DNA of 24,758 bases from Clostridiaceae bacterium (GTDB lineage Bacteria; Bacillota; Clostridia; Peptostreptococcales; Peptostreptococcaceae). A program made the translations under genes and the position numbers. The notes beneath the pieces were generated by a model. The model searched no databases and had not been told where the DNA came from. It saw nothing but the letters and a program-made list of their open reading frames with translations. The DNA lies in the NCBI GenBank assembly GCA_902362365.1, contig CABIVQ010000045.1:1-24758 (forward strand), in the 5' to 3' direction. Shown here piece after piece: positions 8,156 to 15,690 of this stretch (its first letter is position 1; each line of letters opens with the position of its first letter).

Positions 8156-8184
8156 ATTATATAAAATTTTATGATTAAATTCAA
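8156..8184 (-). promoter_or_regulatory. Promoter of the XRE-potABCD operon
   Basis: TTGAAT (8179-8184) and a perfect TATAAT (8156-8161) with a 17-base spacer on the minus strand, about 70 bases before the regulator's ATG. Confidence 0.75.
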
Positions 8185-8448
8185 TAGTTTTTAAGTATTT
8201 TTTTTATTTTTATTTATAGGTATATGCTAGTATTTCAAATGACTTTATAGGTTATATTAGTATAACATGTTTATATTAATATTTATAAAGTTTAGTATCT
8301 CTAACTTTTTTATCATAGTAAGTTTTCTTTATTTTTTCATTTTATTCTACGCAATCAATATTTTAATATATATCTTATATTCTATCCTTATATCTTCTCA
8401 ATATTACACATATGTCTCTTATTATTTTTAGTTCTTAATTTACAACAT
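8185..8448. other. AT-rich intergenic stretch
   Basis: Between the pot promoter and the nagB terminator. No convincing ORF with a ribosome site, no RNA structure and no repeat was seen; mostly T-rich on the + strand. Confidence 0.5.
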
Positions 8449-8475
8449 AAAAAACCTCTCAAGATTATTAAGAGG
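8449..8475 (-). terminator. Rho-independent terminator after nagB
   Basis: Eight-bp stem CCTCTTAA/TTGAGAGG with one G-U pair (8455-8462 with 8468-8475, loop of five), followed on the minus strand by six T (8449-8454). It lies about 78 bases past the nagB stop. Confidence 0.8.
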
Positions 8476-8553
8476 CTTTTTACTAATCATATTTTTAATT
8501 GAATATTGTTCATATAAATTTCTTTTTTATTTTCTATATTAAACTACACAAAC

Positions 8554-9303
8554 TTATACTAATTTATAATCACTAGGTTCTAACTTACTAGCTGCTTCTT
8601 GATCTAAAATCAGTACAATATCCCCGTGGAATTGAAGTATTGATGCTGGTATTTCTGGAGTTATTTTTCCATGAACGGTATTGTAAACTGCATCTGCCTT
8701 ACCTTCACCATAAGCTAACATCATTATTTTTCTAGCCTTAAATATAGATCCAGTCCCCATTGTTATAGCTTTTTTAGGTACATTATCTATAGACTCAAAA
8801 AATCTTGCATTTGCTTCTATTGTTGATGGAGTTAAGTCTACTAAATGAGTTCCTTTTTCAAAACTAACTGTTGGCTCATTAAACCCTATATGCGCATTTC
8901 TACCTATCCCCAATACTTGTATATCTATTCCTCCTGCATCTTTTATAGCATTTTCATATGTTTCACATTCATAGTCTACATTATCTGTCATACCATTTGG
9001 TATATGTACATTTTTTGGATCAATATTTATATGGTTGAACAAGTTTTCTTGCATAAAATAATGATAACTCTGAGTGCTTGTTATAGGTAACTTATAATAC
9101 TCATCTAAGTTAAAAGTAATTACATCTGAAAAATCAACTACACCACTTTCATACATTTCAACTAAATTTTTATACATTCCTATCGGAGTACTACCTGTAG
9201 CCAAACCTAATACCGTATTTGGTTTTAAAGTTATCTGACTCAATATAACCTGTGCTGCCTTTTTACTCATTGCTTCATAATCTTTACATACTAATATTCT
9301 CAT
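8554..9303 (-). CDS. nagB: Glucosamine-6-phosphate deaminase NagB
   Basis: 249 residues. Converts glucosamine-6-phosphate to fructose-6-phosphate and ammonia, feeding amino sugars into glycolysis. Phosphate-binding loop GLATGSTP (33-40), NLDEYY with catalytic Asp67, and GIGRNAHIGFNEP with catalytic His138 and Glu143 are present. The residue before the His is Ala137 where Gly is usual (NGHIGFNEP in many Firmicutes); everything else around the site is conserved. Length fits the shorter, non-allosteric Firmicutes form rather than the longer E. coli enzyme. Strong ribosome site GGAGGGG five bases before the ATG. Second gene of the nagR-nagB operon, 36 bases after nagR. No nagA (deacetylase) is adjacent. 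Confidence 0.94.
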   Translation of the reverse strand: MRILVCKDYEAMSKKAAQVILSQITLKPNTVLGLATGSTPIGMYKNLVEMYESGVVDFSDVITFNLDEYYKLPITSTQSYHYFMQENLFNHINIDPKNVHIPNGMTDNVDYECETYENAIKDAGGIDIQVLGIGRNAHIGFNEPTVSFEKGTHLVDLTPSTIEANARFFESIDNVPKKAITMGTGSIFKARKIMMLAYGEGKADAVYNTVHGKITPEIPASILQFHGDIVLILDQEAASKLEPSDYKLV

Positions 9304-9339
9304 GTTACCCCTCCCATAAACTTAAATAAAATATATTTT

Positions 9340-10074
9340 TTAATCAGTTAAAGCTATTTCATATTGGTACTTATCACTTCTAAATATTGAGATTGTGTAT
9401 TCTATAGGATGTCCATTTTCTTCATATGAATTTCTATGAAGTTTTAAAGCTAAGCTTTTTTCTTCAACTTTAAGTATTTTTGATTCTTCCTCAGAAAGAA
9501 CTATTGGCTCTATTATCTGGTTAGCTTTCTTTATTATGTAATTATAGTCTTTATGTAAAACATCATATAATGATTTATTTGCTAACATTTCTTTTTTTAG
9601 ATTATTACACATTTCATCTGAAATATAAGCAATTTCAATTCCAAATGGCTCTTCTTCAATATACCTAAGTCTAACTACCTTGTATATTTCAGTAGCATCA
9701 TCATTTATGTTTAGCTTGTCTTTTACAAATTGACTTGGTAATTCTTTTTCAAAGGATAAAATATCTGTTTTTATTTTTACTCCCTTTGCTCTCATAACTT
9801 GGGTAAATCCTTTTACATTAGAAAACTGGTACTTTTCTTTTTTCTTTGATACAAAAGTCCCCTTTCCTTGAACTCTATAAAGTATACCTTCTGATACAAG
9901 ACCTACAATTGCCTTGTTCACTGTCATTCTACTTACATTCTGTATATTACAAAGTTCTCTTTCTGGAATTATTGAATCCCCTTCTTTTAGCTCTTTATTA
10001 TCTATCATATCCTTTATTATAGATGATAATTGTATATGCAACGGTATTGAGCTATCTTTATCAACTAATTTCAT
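9340..10074 (-). CDS. nagR: GntR/HutC-family amino-sugar regulator (NagR-like)
   Basis: 244 residues. N-terminal winged helix of GntR type (about 8-76; SIIPERELCNIQNVSRMTVN and the wing YRVQGKGTFV) and C-terminal UTRA ligand-binding domain (about 95-238). This is the architecture of NagR/YvoA/DasR, which respond to GlcNAc-6-phosphate or GlcN-6-phosphate. It is first in an operon with nagB, and the promoter carries two copies of the palindrome typical of these regulators, so autoregulation and control of nagB are strongly suggested. ATG start with a weak site (GGTGATTAA). Effector is inferred from context. Confidence 0.9.
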   Translation of the reverse strand: MKLVDKDSSIPLHIQLSSIIKDMIDNKELKEGDSIIPERELCNIQNVSRMTVNKAIVGLVSEGILYRVQGKGTFVSKKKEKYQFSNVKGFTQVMRAKGVKIKTDILSFEKELPSQFVKDKLNINDDATEIYKVVRLRYIEEEPFGIEIAYISDEMCNNLKKEMLANKSLYDVLHKDYNYIIKKANQIIEPIVLSEEESKILKVEEKSLALKLHRNSYEENGHPIEYTISIFRSDKYQYEIALTD

Positions 10075-10094
10075 TTAATCACCACTTAACTTAA

Positions 10095-10126
10095 TATGGT
10101 ATATACCAATATTGGTATATACCAAT
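10095..10126. promoter_or_regulatory. Tandem NagR operators
   Basis: Two identical 12-bp palindromes TGGTATATACCA at 10097-10108 and 10113-10124, spaced 16 bases start to start. The second is embedded in ATTGGTATATACCAAT, a perfect 16-bp palindrome resembling the known NagR/DasR site. They lie immediately downstream of the nagR -10 and so would block initiation when bound. Confidence 0.85.
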
Positions 10127-10155
10127 ATTGTAGTACGTTTTCCTAATTCTTTCAA
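10127..10155 (-). promoter_or_regulatory. nagR-nagB promoter
   Basis: TTGAAA (10150-10155) and TACAAT (10127-10132) with a 17-base spacer on the minus strand, directly abutting the tandem operators. Confidence 0.75.
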
Positions 10156-10163
10156 TAATTTAT

Positions 10164-10193
10164 TTGTATTTTGTTAAAAATATTTAATATAAT
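10164..10193 (+). promoter_or_regulatory. Candidate cvfB promoter
   Basis: TTGTAT (10164-10169) and TATAAT (10188-10193) with an 18-base spacer on the + strand, back to back with the nagR promoter. A second TATAAT occurs at 10224-10229 but lacks a matching -35. Confidence 0.5.
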
Positions 10194-10262
10194 ATGCCTA
10201 ATGTATGATATTATATTAAAATGTATAATTGTAAATAATAAATCAATAAGGAGATGCTTACT

Positions 10263-11102
10263 TTGATAAAAATAGGTGATTTTAATAAATTAAAAGTTAA
10301 AAGAAAAGCTGATTTTGGTTATTTCTTAGATGGTAAAACTAATAATACTAAAGATGATATTTTATTACATAATAGATTACTTGGAAAAAATGAAATTGAA
10401 GTTGGAGATGAAGTTGAAGCCTTCATATATAAAGATTCTGAAGATAGAATTGCTGCCACTTTAATACCTCCCAAAGCTAAAGTTGGTGATATTGCAATAT
10501 TAAAGGTTGTTGCTCATACTCAAATTGGTAGCTTCATTGATATCGGTCTTACTAAAGATATCTTAGTTCCTTTCAAAGCTAGAACTTATGACTTAGAAAA
10601 AGGAGAAAGATATCCGTTCTACATTTACGTAGATAAAAGTGGTAGAATAGCTGCTACTACAGATATTGATATGTACTTAACTACTGATCATGAATATAAT
10701 ATTGGAGATACTGTAACTGGTATAGTATATGGGTTCCAGACTAATAACTCTGCTATGGTGGTTGTTGATAATAAATATGCTGGTGTTATACTTCACAATG
10801 AATACTTTACAGAATTAAAACCAGGAGAGGAATTAACTTTAAAAGTTATAAAAATTTACGAAGACGGCAAACTTGGCCTTTCTCCTAGACAAAGTAGAAA
10901 AGAAGAATTAGATACCTTAGAAACTTCTATAATGAATTATTTAGAAGGTAATGATGGATTTATGAGATTTAACGATAAGTCTACTCCTGAAGAAATTGCT
11001 ACTGTATTTAATTCTAGTAAAAAGAACTTTAAGCGTGCTTTAGGAATTCTTATGAAAAAAGGTCTTATTTATCAAGATACTCAAGGAACTCATATAAAGT
11101 AG
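10263..11102 (+). CDS. cvfB: S1-domain RNA-binding protein, CvfB family
   Basis: 279 residues matching the CvfB/YitL family: several S1-like OB-fold units in series (about 1-60, 65-135 with VGDIAILKVVAHTQIGSFIDIGL, 140-205 with IGDTVTGIVYGF) and a C-terminal winged helix (about 220-279; STPEEIATVFNSSKKNFKRALGILMKKGLI). CvfB proteins bind RNA; in Staphylococcus the homologue affects virulence-factor and haemolysin expression. Here the role is not defined by context. The start is TTG at 10263, nine bases after AAGGAG; an in-frame ATG at 10254 touches the ribosome site and is unlikely. Monocistronic, with its own terminator. Confidence 0.9.
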   Translation: MIKIGDFNKLKVKRKADFGYFLDGKTNNTKDDILLHNRLLGKNEIEVGDEVEAFIYKDSEDRIAATLIPPKAKVGDIAILKVVAHTQIGSFIDIGLTKDILVPFKARTYDLEKGERYPFYIYVDKSGRIAATTDIDMYLTTDHEYNIGDTVTGIVYGFQTNNSAMVVVDNKYAGVILHNEYFTELKPGEELTLKVIKIYEDGKLGLSPRQSRKEELDTLETSIMNYLEGNDGFMRFNDKSTPEEIATVFNSSKKNFKRALGILMKKGLIYQDTQGTHIK

Positions 11103-11116
11103 ATTTATAAAATAAA

Positions 11117-11159
11117 AAATACCTTAACAAATTCATACAGTTTGTTAAGGTATTTTTTT
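11117..11159 (+). terminator. Rho-independent terminator after cvfB
   Basis: Perfect 15-bp stem (11117-11131 with 11141-11155, loop of nine) followed by a T run, 15 bases after the cvfB stop. Confidence 0.9.
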
Positions 11160-11472
11160 ATTTGTTGAATCATACTTAACCTTGTATTAATTTTCTTTAA
11201 ATATAAGTTCTTTATCTTGTCAAACTTTAATAAATCGCCATAAAAAAGTATTCCCTACGCATAGATAATTGTATTGATTTACAAATTTAAATAAAATGAT
11301 AAATACAAAAATAACAAAATAATATATGGATATAGTTTATTTAACATTATTTAAATAATATTTTTAAATATTTTTATAAAATTTAAAAGGTTATTTTCGT
11401 AAATTATCGAATTTAAATTTAAATATAAAAAATTTAGATTTTAATCAATAATATTTTTTAAATAGTAATAAT
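11160..11472. other. AT-rich upstream region of the hydrolase gene
   Basis: About 310 bases without a recognisable gene. TTGATT near 11273 has no good -10 partner. A T/A-only palindromic patch (ATTTAAATTTAAAT, near 11410) is present but may be composition alone. No riboswitch was recognised. Confidence 0.4.
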
Positions 11473-11486
11473 GAGGAGTGAGTTTT

Positions 11487-12305
11487 ATGAGTTTAGGAAT
11501 GGTAAGTCTCTCAATTAAAGCTTTTGATGAAATTAATCTATACTATAAGAAAGATTTAATAGATAACCCAAAAGCAGTAATTTTAATTTCACATGGACTT
11601 GCTGAACATTGCCAAAGATATGATTATGTTACTAATAAATTAAATAATTTAGGATACAATGTATATAGATATGACCATAGAGGTCATGGGTTGTCCGATG
11701 GCAAAAGAGGTCATTTAAGTGATGTAAATAATTTAGTCAATGATGCGAATACAATATTAGAATTAATAAAAAGTGAAAATCCCAATTCTCCTATTTTCCT
11801 TTTAGGCCAAGATGTTGGAGGTCATACATTCTTAGAATATGGTTGCCAATATAAAGACTCTGTTCAAGGTATAATATTATGTTCACCTTTAGTATGTGAT
11901 ACATTAGGACTTACAAAAACAGATGAAAGTTTAACCGATATATTAACACCAATCCCTTATAATAATACTCACAATCTTACACATGATACAGTTATGCAAA
12001 ATTCTTATGAAAATGATCCATTAATTTTAAATAAAATAACTTTAGGTATGTATAAATCATTAAGAGAAAGTTGTCTTAATATTATAGACGACTTATACAA
12101 ATTTAAATATCCTTGTCTTATACTTCATGATTCTTCAGATAGTACTGTATCTCATAATGATAGTAAATTTTTATTTGATAATATACTATCTAGAGATAAG
12201 GATATTAGAATATTAAATGGTCTTTATCACAGGTTACTTGATGAAATAGTCAAAGATGAAATTATAGAAGAGATATCTAAATGGATAGAAAAAAGACTGA
12301 GTTAA
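11487..12305 (+). CDS. Alpha/beta hydrolase, monoglyceride-lipase type, with Asp in place of the nucleophilic Ser
   Basis: 272 residues. Family features of the lysophospholipase/monoglyceride lipase group (Hydrolase_4): oxyanion-side SHGLAEHCQRY (35-45), DHRGHGLSDG (63-72), nucleophile elbow, acid Asp218 in LILHDSSDST, and His248 in NGLYHRLLDE. The elbow reads FLLGQDVGGH instead of GHSMGG, so the nucleophile position is Asp109 (GAT 11811-11813). Acid and His remain, so this is either an enzyme using an Asp nucleophile, as epoxide hydrolases and haloalkane dehalogenases do with GxDxGG elbows, or a catalytically altered protein. No signal peptide; cytoplasmic. ATG at 11487 has GAGGAG eight bases upstream; the in-frame GTG nine bases earlier overlaps that site. 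Fold is confident; reaction unknown. Confidence 0.85.
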   Translation: MSLGMVSLSIKAFDEINLYYKKDLIDNPKAVILISHGLAEHCQRYDYVTNKLNNLGYNVYRYDHRGHGLSDGKRGHLSDVNNLVNDANTILELIKSENPNSPIFLLGQDVGGHTFLEYGCQYKDSVQGIILCSPLVCDTLGLTKTDESLTDILTPIPYNNTHNLTHDTVMQNSYENDPLILNKITLGMYKSLRESCLNIIDDLYKFKYPCLILHDSSDSTVSHNDSKFLFDNILSRDKDIRILNGLYHRLLDEIVKDEIIEEISKWIEKRLS

Positions 12306-12317
12306 AATGCTCAGTCT
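12294..12317. terminator. Short hairpin shared by convergent gene ends
   Basis: Eight-bp stem AGACTGAG/CTCAGTCT (12294-12301 with 12310-12317) with T-rich flanks on both sides. It spans the hydrolase stop codon and the first base pair of the ybaK stop, so the two genes share it. Confidence 0.65.
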
Positions 12318-12798
12318 ATTTTATTAGATCTATAAACTCAAAATTTATTAAACTTAGTAAATCCCGAGGTGATATTTCTATCTGATATCCTATTTTACCT
12401 GCACTTACTATTATCGAGCTTAAATTTTCTGCACTTTCATTTATAAAGGTTTTATATTGTTTTTTCATTCCAATAGGAGAACACCCACCTCTTATATATC
12501 CTGTGATCTTATTAATATCTTTTACATGTATCATTTCAACATTTTTTTCATTGGCAGCCCTAGCTGCTTTCTTCAAATCTAGATTTTCATGTACTGGTAT
12601 AACATATACATAAAATTCTTTACTTGCACCTTGTGCTACTAGAGTTTTATAAACTTCGCTTACATCTCTACCTATCTTTTTTGCTACTTCTACTCCGTCT
12701 ATATGATCTTTTCCTGAATCATAAGAATGCATTTTGTAATTTATATTATGAGAGTCAAGTATTCTCATAGCATTAGTTTTTATCTTTGTTTTTGACAT
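12316..12798 (-). CDS. ybaK: Cys-tRNA(Pro)/Cys-tRNA deacylase, YbaK/EbsC family
   Basis: 160 residues, full length for the family. Trans-editing enzyme that hydrolyses Cys mischarged on tRNA(Pro) by prolyl-tRNA synthetase. VYKTLVAQG contains the conserved Lys51 needed for activity, and TGYIRGGCSPIGMKK is the family signature loop. VIPVHENLDLKKAARA matches the conserved core helix region. ATG with AAAGGGG upstream. Single-gene unit, convergent with the hydrolase gene. Confidence 0.92.
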   Translation of the reverse strand: MSKTKIKTNAMRILDSHNINYKMHSYDSGKDHIDGVEVAKKIGRDVSEVYKTLVAQGASKEFYVYVIPVHENLDLKKAARAANEKNVEMIHVKDINKITGYIRGGCSPIGMKKQYKTFINESAENLSSIIVSAGKIGYQIEISPRDLLSLINFEFIDLIK

Positions 12799-12950
12799 AG
12801 TCTTCCCCTTTCTAATACATATACTATATTATCCAACTATTTCCCAAGAAATTTCAATATTAATTTATAAATTTATGTCTTTATATGCTTTTAAAATATA
12901 TAAATTATTCTTAATCAAAATTTTTAATTAAACTATGCTTATCATATTAA

Positions 12951-12997
12951 AATAATAAGGAGGATACCCAAAATAATTTTGGTTCCTCCTTATTATT
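12951..12997 (-). terminator. Long hairpin terminator after the aminopeptidase gene
   Basis: Fourteen-bp perfect outer stem (12951-12964 with 12984-12997) capped by an inner CCAAAA/TTTTGG stem. It starts four bases past the aminopeptidase stop. The arms contain AAGGAGG and CCTCCTT, i.e. Shine-Dalgarno and anti-Shine-Dalgarno-like sequences paired with each other. The minus-side T tract is weak (TTATTATTTTAAT). Confidence 0.75.
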
Positions 12998-13000
12998 TTA

Positions 13001-14791
13001 CTATATAGCCCTCGTATATTCTTTTAACCATTCCTTTTCATCTTCATTTAAGAATGGAGATATTTCTTCATAAACCTTCTTATGATAATTATTTAAGTAC
13101 TCTATTTCTTTTCTTTCCATAAGTTCAGGATTAATTCCATCTAAGTCTATCGGTGCAAGAGTTACTGCCTCAAATTCCATAAATTGTCCATATTCAGTTG
13201 CTTCACCTTTTATTGTTATAAGCTCATTTTCTATTCTTATACCATGAGAGCCATCTATATAAACTCCTGGTTCATTTGTAGTTACCATTCCTTCTTCTAA
13301 AATACAGCTATCATTTCTTTCAGGCACAATCTTCCATCTAAATCCATTTGGAGCTTCATGTACATTTAAAACAAATCCTATTCCATGACCTGTTCCACAT
13401 CTATAATCTAATCCCATCTCCCAAAGTGGACCTCTAGCAAGTATATCTAAGTTATACCCTCTACATCCGTACATGAATTTAGCCATAGATAACTTTATCA
13501 TCCCTCTAGTTACAGCTGTAAAATGAGTTTTTTGGATTTCTGGGATTTCCCCTAAAACATACATTCTAGTAATATCTGTAGTTCCATCATAGTACTGTCC
13601 TCCAGAATCCACTAATAGTAAACCTTCTGCTTCTAATTTATATACAGTTTCTTTAGTAGCACTATAGTGGATTATAGCACCATGATCCTTATAACCTGCA
13701 ATAGTATTGAAGCTCGGCTCAATAAAGTTTTCTTGTTCCTTTCTAAATGATAATAATTTCTCATCTATACTTATTTCATCCATATCAATTTTACCTACAT
13801 TATTTTTTACCCAGTACATGAACTTAGTCATCGCAACACCATCTCTTATATGGCACTTTCTTATATTTTCTAATTCAACCTTATTCTTAACTGCTTTAAA
13901 TAACATAGTTGGATTCGATGCATTTATTTTCTCCACATCACTTGGTATATTATTATAAATTGCATAGTTCACCTTAGACTTATCTAATAATACCTTTTCA
14001 TCTTTATTTATTTCTTTTACAAATTCATATATATCAAAATAAGGTTTTATTATTGTATTCCCTTTATTTAACTCTGTTTTTATTTCATCAGTTAATTTAT
14101 TTTCATCAATAAATAAGTATACATTATCTAAGGTAATCACTGCATACGAAAGAAGAACAGGGTTATATTTTACATCTCTACCTCTTATATTAAATAACCA
14201 CGCTATATCATCTAGTGCTGCAATTATATGCATAGTTGATTTTTTTTCTTTCATAGCATCTCTTACTCTGCTTAATTTACTTACAAAATCTTCACCTACA
14301 TACTTTATGTCTAATAAAAATCCTTCTGAATCTGACATAGATATTCTTTCCTTCCATATGCTATCTATTAAGTCTTCTTCATAGGCAATCTTTATATTTT
14401 TATCTTTTAATGTTTCTCGTAATTTCTCCCCTTCATAAACAGAAATTACTTTTCCATCAAACCCTAGCGTAGAATTTTCTGGCATAACTTCTTTTAAATA
14501 ATCTTCTATTTCAGGAACACCTTCTAATCCAGCTTTAAATAATTTTACACCACTATTTTCCAATTCCTTTTCAGCTTGTAGGTAGTATCTACCATCCGTC
14601 CATAAACCACCATCATCTTTAGTTATAACAGCAGTTCCAGCTGATCCTGTAAATCCAGTTATAAACTCTCTGCTTTTAAAGTACTCACCTACATATTCAC
14701 TTTGATGAAAATCTGAAGATGGTATTATATAAGCATAAATTCCTTTTTCATCCATAATTTTTCTTAACTGTTCAACTCTGTTTTTTATCAT
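13001..14791 (-). CDS. Xaa-Pro aminopeptidase (M24B, three-domain aminopeptidase P)
   Basis: 596 residues, the long three-domain form similar in layout to eukaryotic XPNPEP1. Two creatinase-like N-terminal domains (about 5-140 and 155-300) precede the pita-bread catalytic domain (about 310-530) and a C-terminal extension. All five dinuclear-metal ligands are seen: Asp395 (LLLVDSGG), Asp406 (YDGTTDITR), His469 (GTGHGIG), Glu507 (TTNEPGVY) and Glu521 (IRIENEL). It removes an N-terminal residue preceding proline, allowing full use of proline-containing peptides. No signal peptide, so cytoplasmic. ATG with AAAGGGAG upstream. Monocistronic. Confidence 0.94.
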   Translation of the reverse strand: MIKNRVEQLRKIMDEKGIYAYIIPSSDFHQSEYVGEYFKSREFITGFTGSAGTAVITKDDGGLWTDGRYYLQAEKELENSGVKLFKAGLEGVPEIEDYLKEVMPENSTLGFDGKVISVYEGEKLRETLKDKNIKIAYEEDLIDSIWKERISMSDSEGFLLDIKYVGEDFVSKLSRVRDAMKEKKSTMHIIAALDDIAWLFNIRGRDVKYNPVLLSYAVITLDNVYLFIDENKLTDEIKTELNKGNTIIKPYFDIYEFVKEINKDEKVLLDKSKVNYAIYNNIPSDVEKINASNPTMLFKAVKNKVELENIRKCHIRDGVAMTKFMYWVKNNVGKIDMDEISIDEKLLSFRKEQENFIEPSFNTIAGYKDHGAIIHYSATKETVYKLEAEGLLLVDSGGQYYDGTTDITRMYVLGEIPEIQKTHFTAVTRGMIKLSMAKFMYGCRGYNLDILARGPLWEMGLDYRCGTGHGIGFVLNVHEAPNGFRWKIVPERNDSCILEEGMVTTNEPGVYIDGSHGIRIENELITIKGEATEYGQFMEFEAVTLAPIDLDGINPELMERKEIEYLNNYHKKVYEEISPFLNEDEKEWLKEYTRAI

Positions 14792-15012
14792 ATGTATACT
14801 CCCTTTTCATTCTTAATAAAAAAGATAATTTTTAATACCCTAATCTCAGTAACAACTTTCCAGTTTCTTACCTTTCATAAGTAACGTACTTTATTAGTAT
14901 ATTGACGAAATTAGTAAAGATAATATTATGATAATATCTGTATTTTACTTTTTTAATATTATATACTTATTTATTAATAATTAATATACTATATCTTTAT
15001 CTCATATATATT

Positions 15013-15690
15013 TTATATTACTTCATAAAGTTCCTTTTTTGTTAAATACTTGTTATTCTTAAATATTTGAGTTACTTGTACAGGAGAGTTTCCTAATACA
15101 AAAATATAATCAGCTAAGTATATAGCTTCATCTATATCATGAGTTACAAACAAAACGGTTCTACTTTCTTTATTTAAAATTTCTTTTAAACTATCCATTA
15201 TTATTTTTTTATTTTTTACATCTATAGATTTAAATGGTTCATCCATTATTATTATTTTAGATGGATATATAAATGCTCTAGCTATATTTACTCTTTGTCT
15301 AATCCCTCCACTTAGCATTTGAGGATAATTATTTTTATACTCCTCAATTCCTACTAATTTTAGATACTTTTGACTAAGCGCTTCTACTTTTTCTTTATTA
15401 TAATGCGTCTTTGCTACTAACTTTATATTTTCTTCTACTGTAAGCCAATCTATAAGCCTATCTTCTTGAAATATATAACTTAATCCTATACTTTCTAAAC
15501 TAGTGAAGTTATTACTATCATTAGGAATTATTCCACTTATAATATTTAAAATTGTACTTTTACCACATCCTGACTTTCCAACTATACAATTCACTTTATT
15601 AACATAGAAATCTATATTAAAATTCTCATATACAGTTCGACCATCGTATCTCTTATTAATATCTTTTATGCTTAAGATTATCTCTTCCAT
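15013..15690 (-). CDS. ABC importer ATP-binding protein (SsuB/TauB/ThiZ type)
   Basis: 225 residues. Walker A GKSGCGKST (38-46), Q-loop Gln75 in FQEDRLIDW, signature LSGGIRQR (126-133), Walker B IIIMDEP (146-152), H-loop His184. FQEDRLxxW is the form seen in ATPases for nitrate, sulfonate, taurine and thiamine-precursor importers. ATG at 15690 is preceded by AAGGAGAGG; reading frames extending further upstream overlap the permease gene without a ribosome site. It overlaps the permease end by 13 bases. Last gene of the three-gene unit; no clear terminator was seen downstream. Confidence 0.9.
   Translation of the reverse strand: MEEIILSIKDINKRYDGRTVYENFNIDFYVNKVNCIVGKSGCGKSTILNIISGIIPNDSNNFTSLESIGLSYIFQEDRLIDWLTVEENIKLVAKTHYNKEKVEALSQKYLKLVGIEEYKNNYPQMLSGGIRQRVNIARAFIYPSKIIIMDEPFKSIDVKNKKIIMDSLKEILNKESRTVLFVTHDIDEAIYLADYIFVLGNSPVQVTQIFKNNKYLTKKELYEVI

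Noticed and set aside
8845..9090. Plus-strand frame opposite nagB
   Set aside because: Antisense to the active-site region of nagB and without a ribosome site; composition artefact.
14792..15012. Possible T-box or other RNA leader upstream of the aminopeptidase gene
   Set aside because: No specifier-loop, AGAAAG or T-box UGGN sequence was found; only short, weak hairpins.
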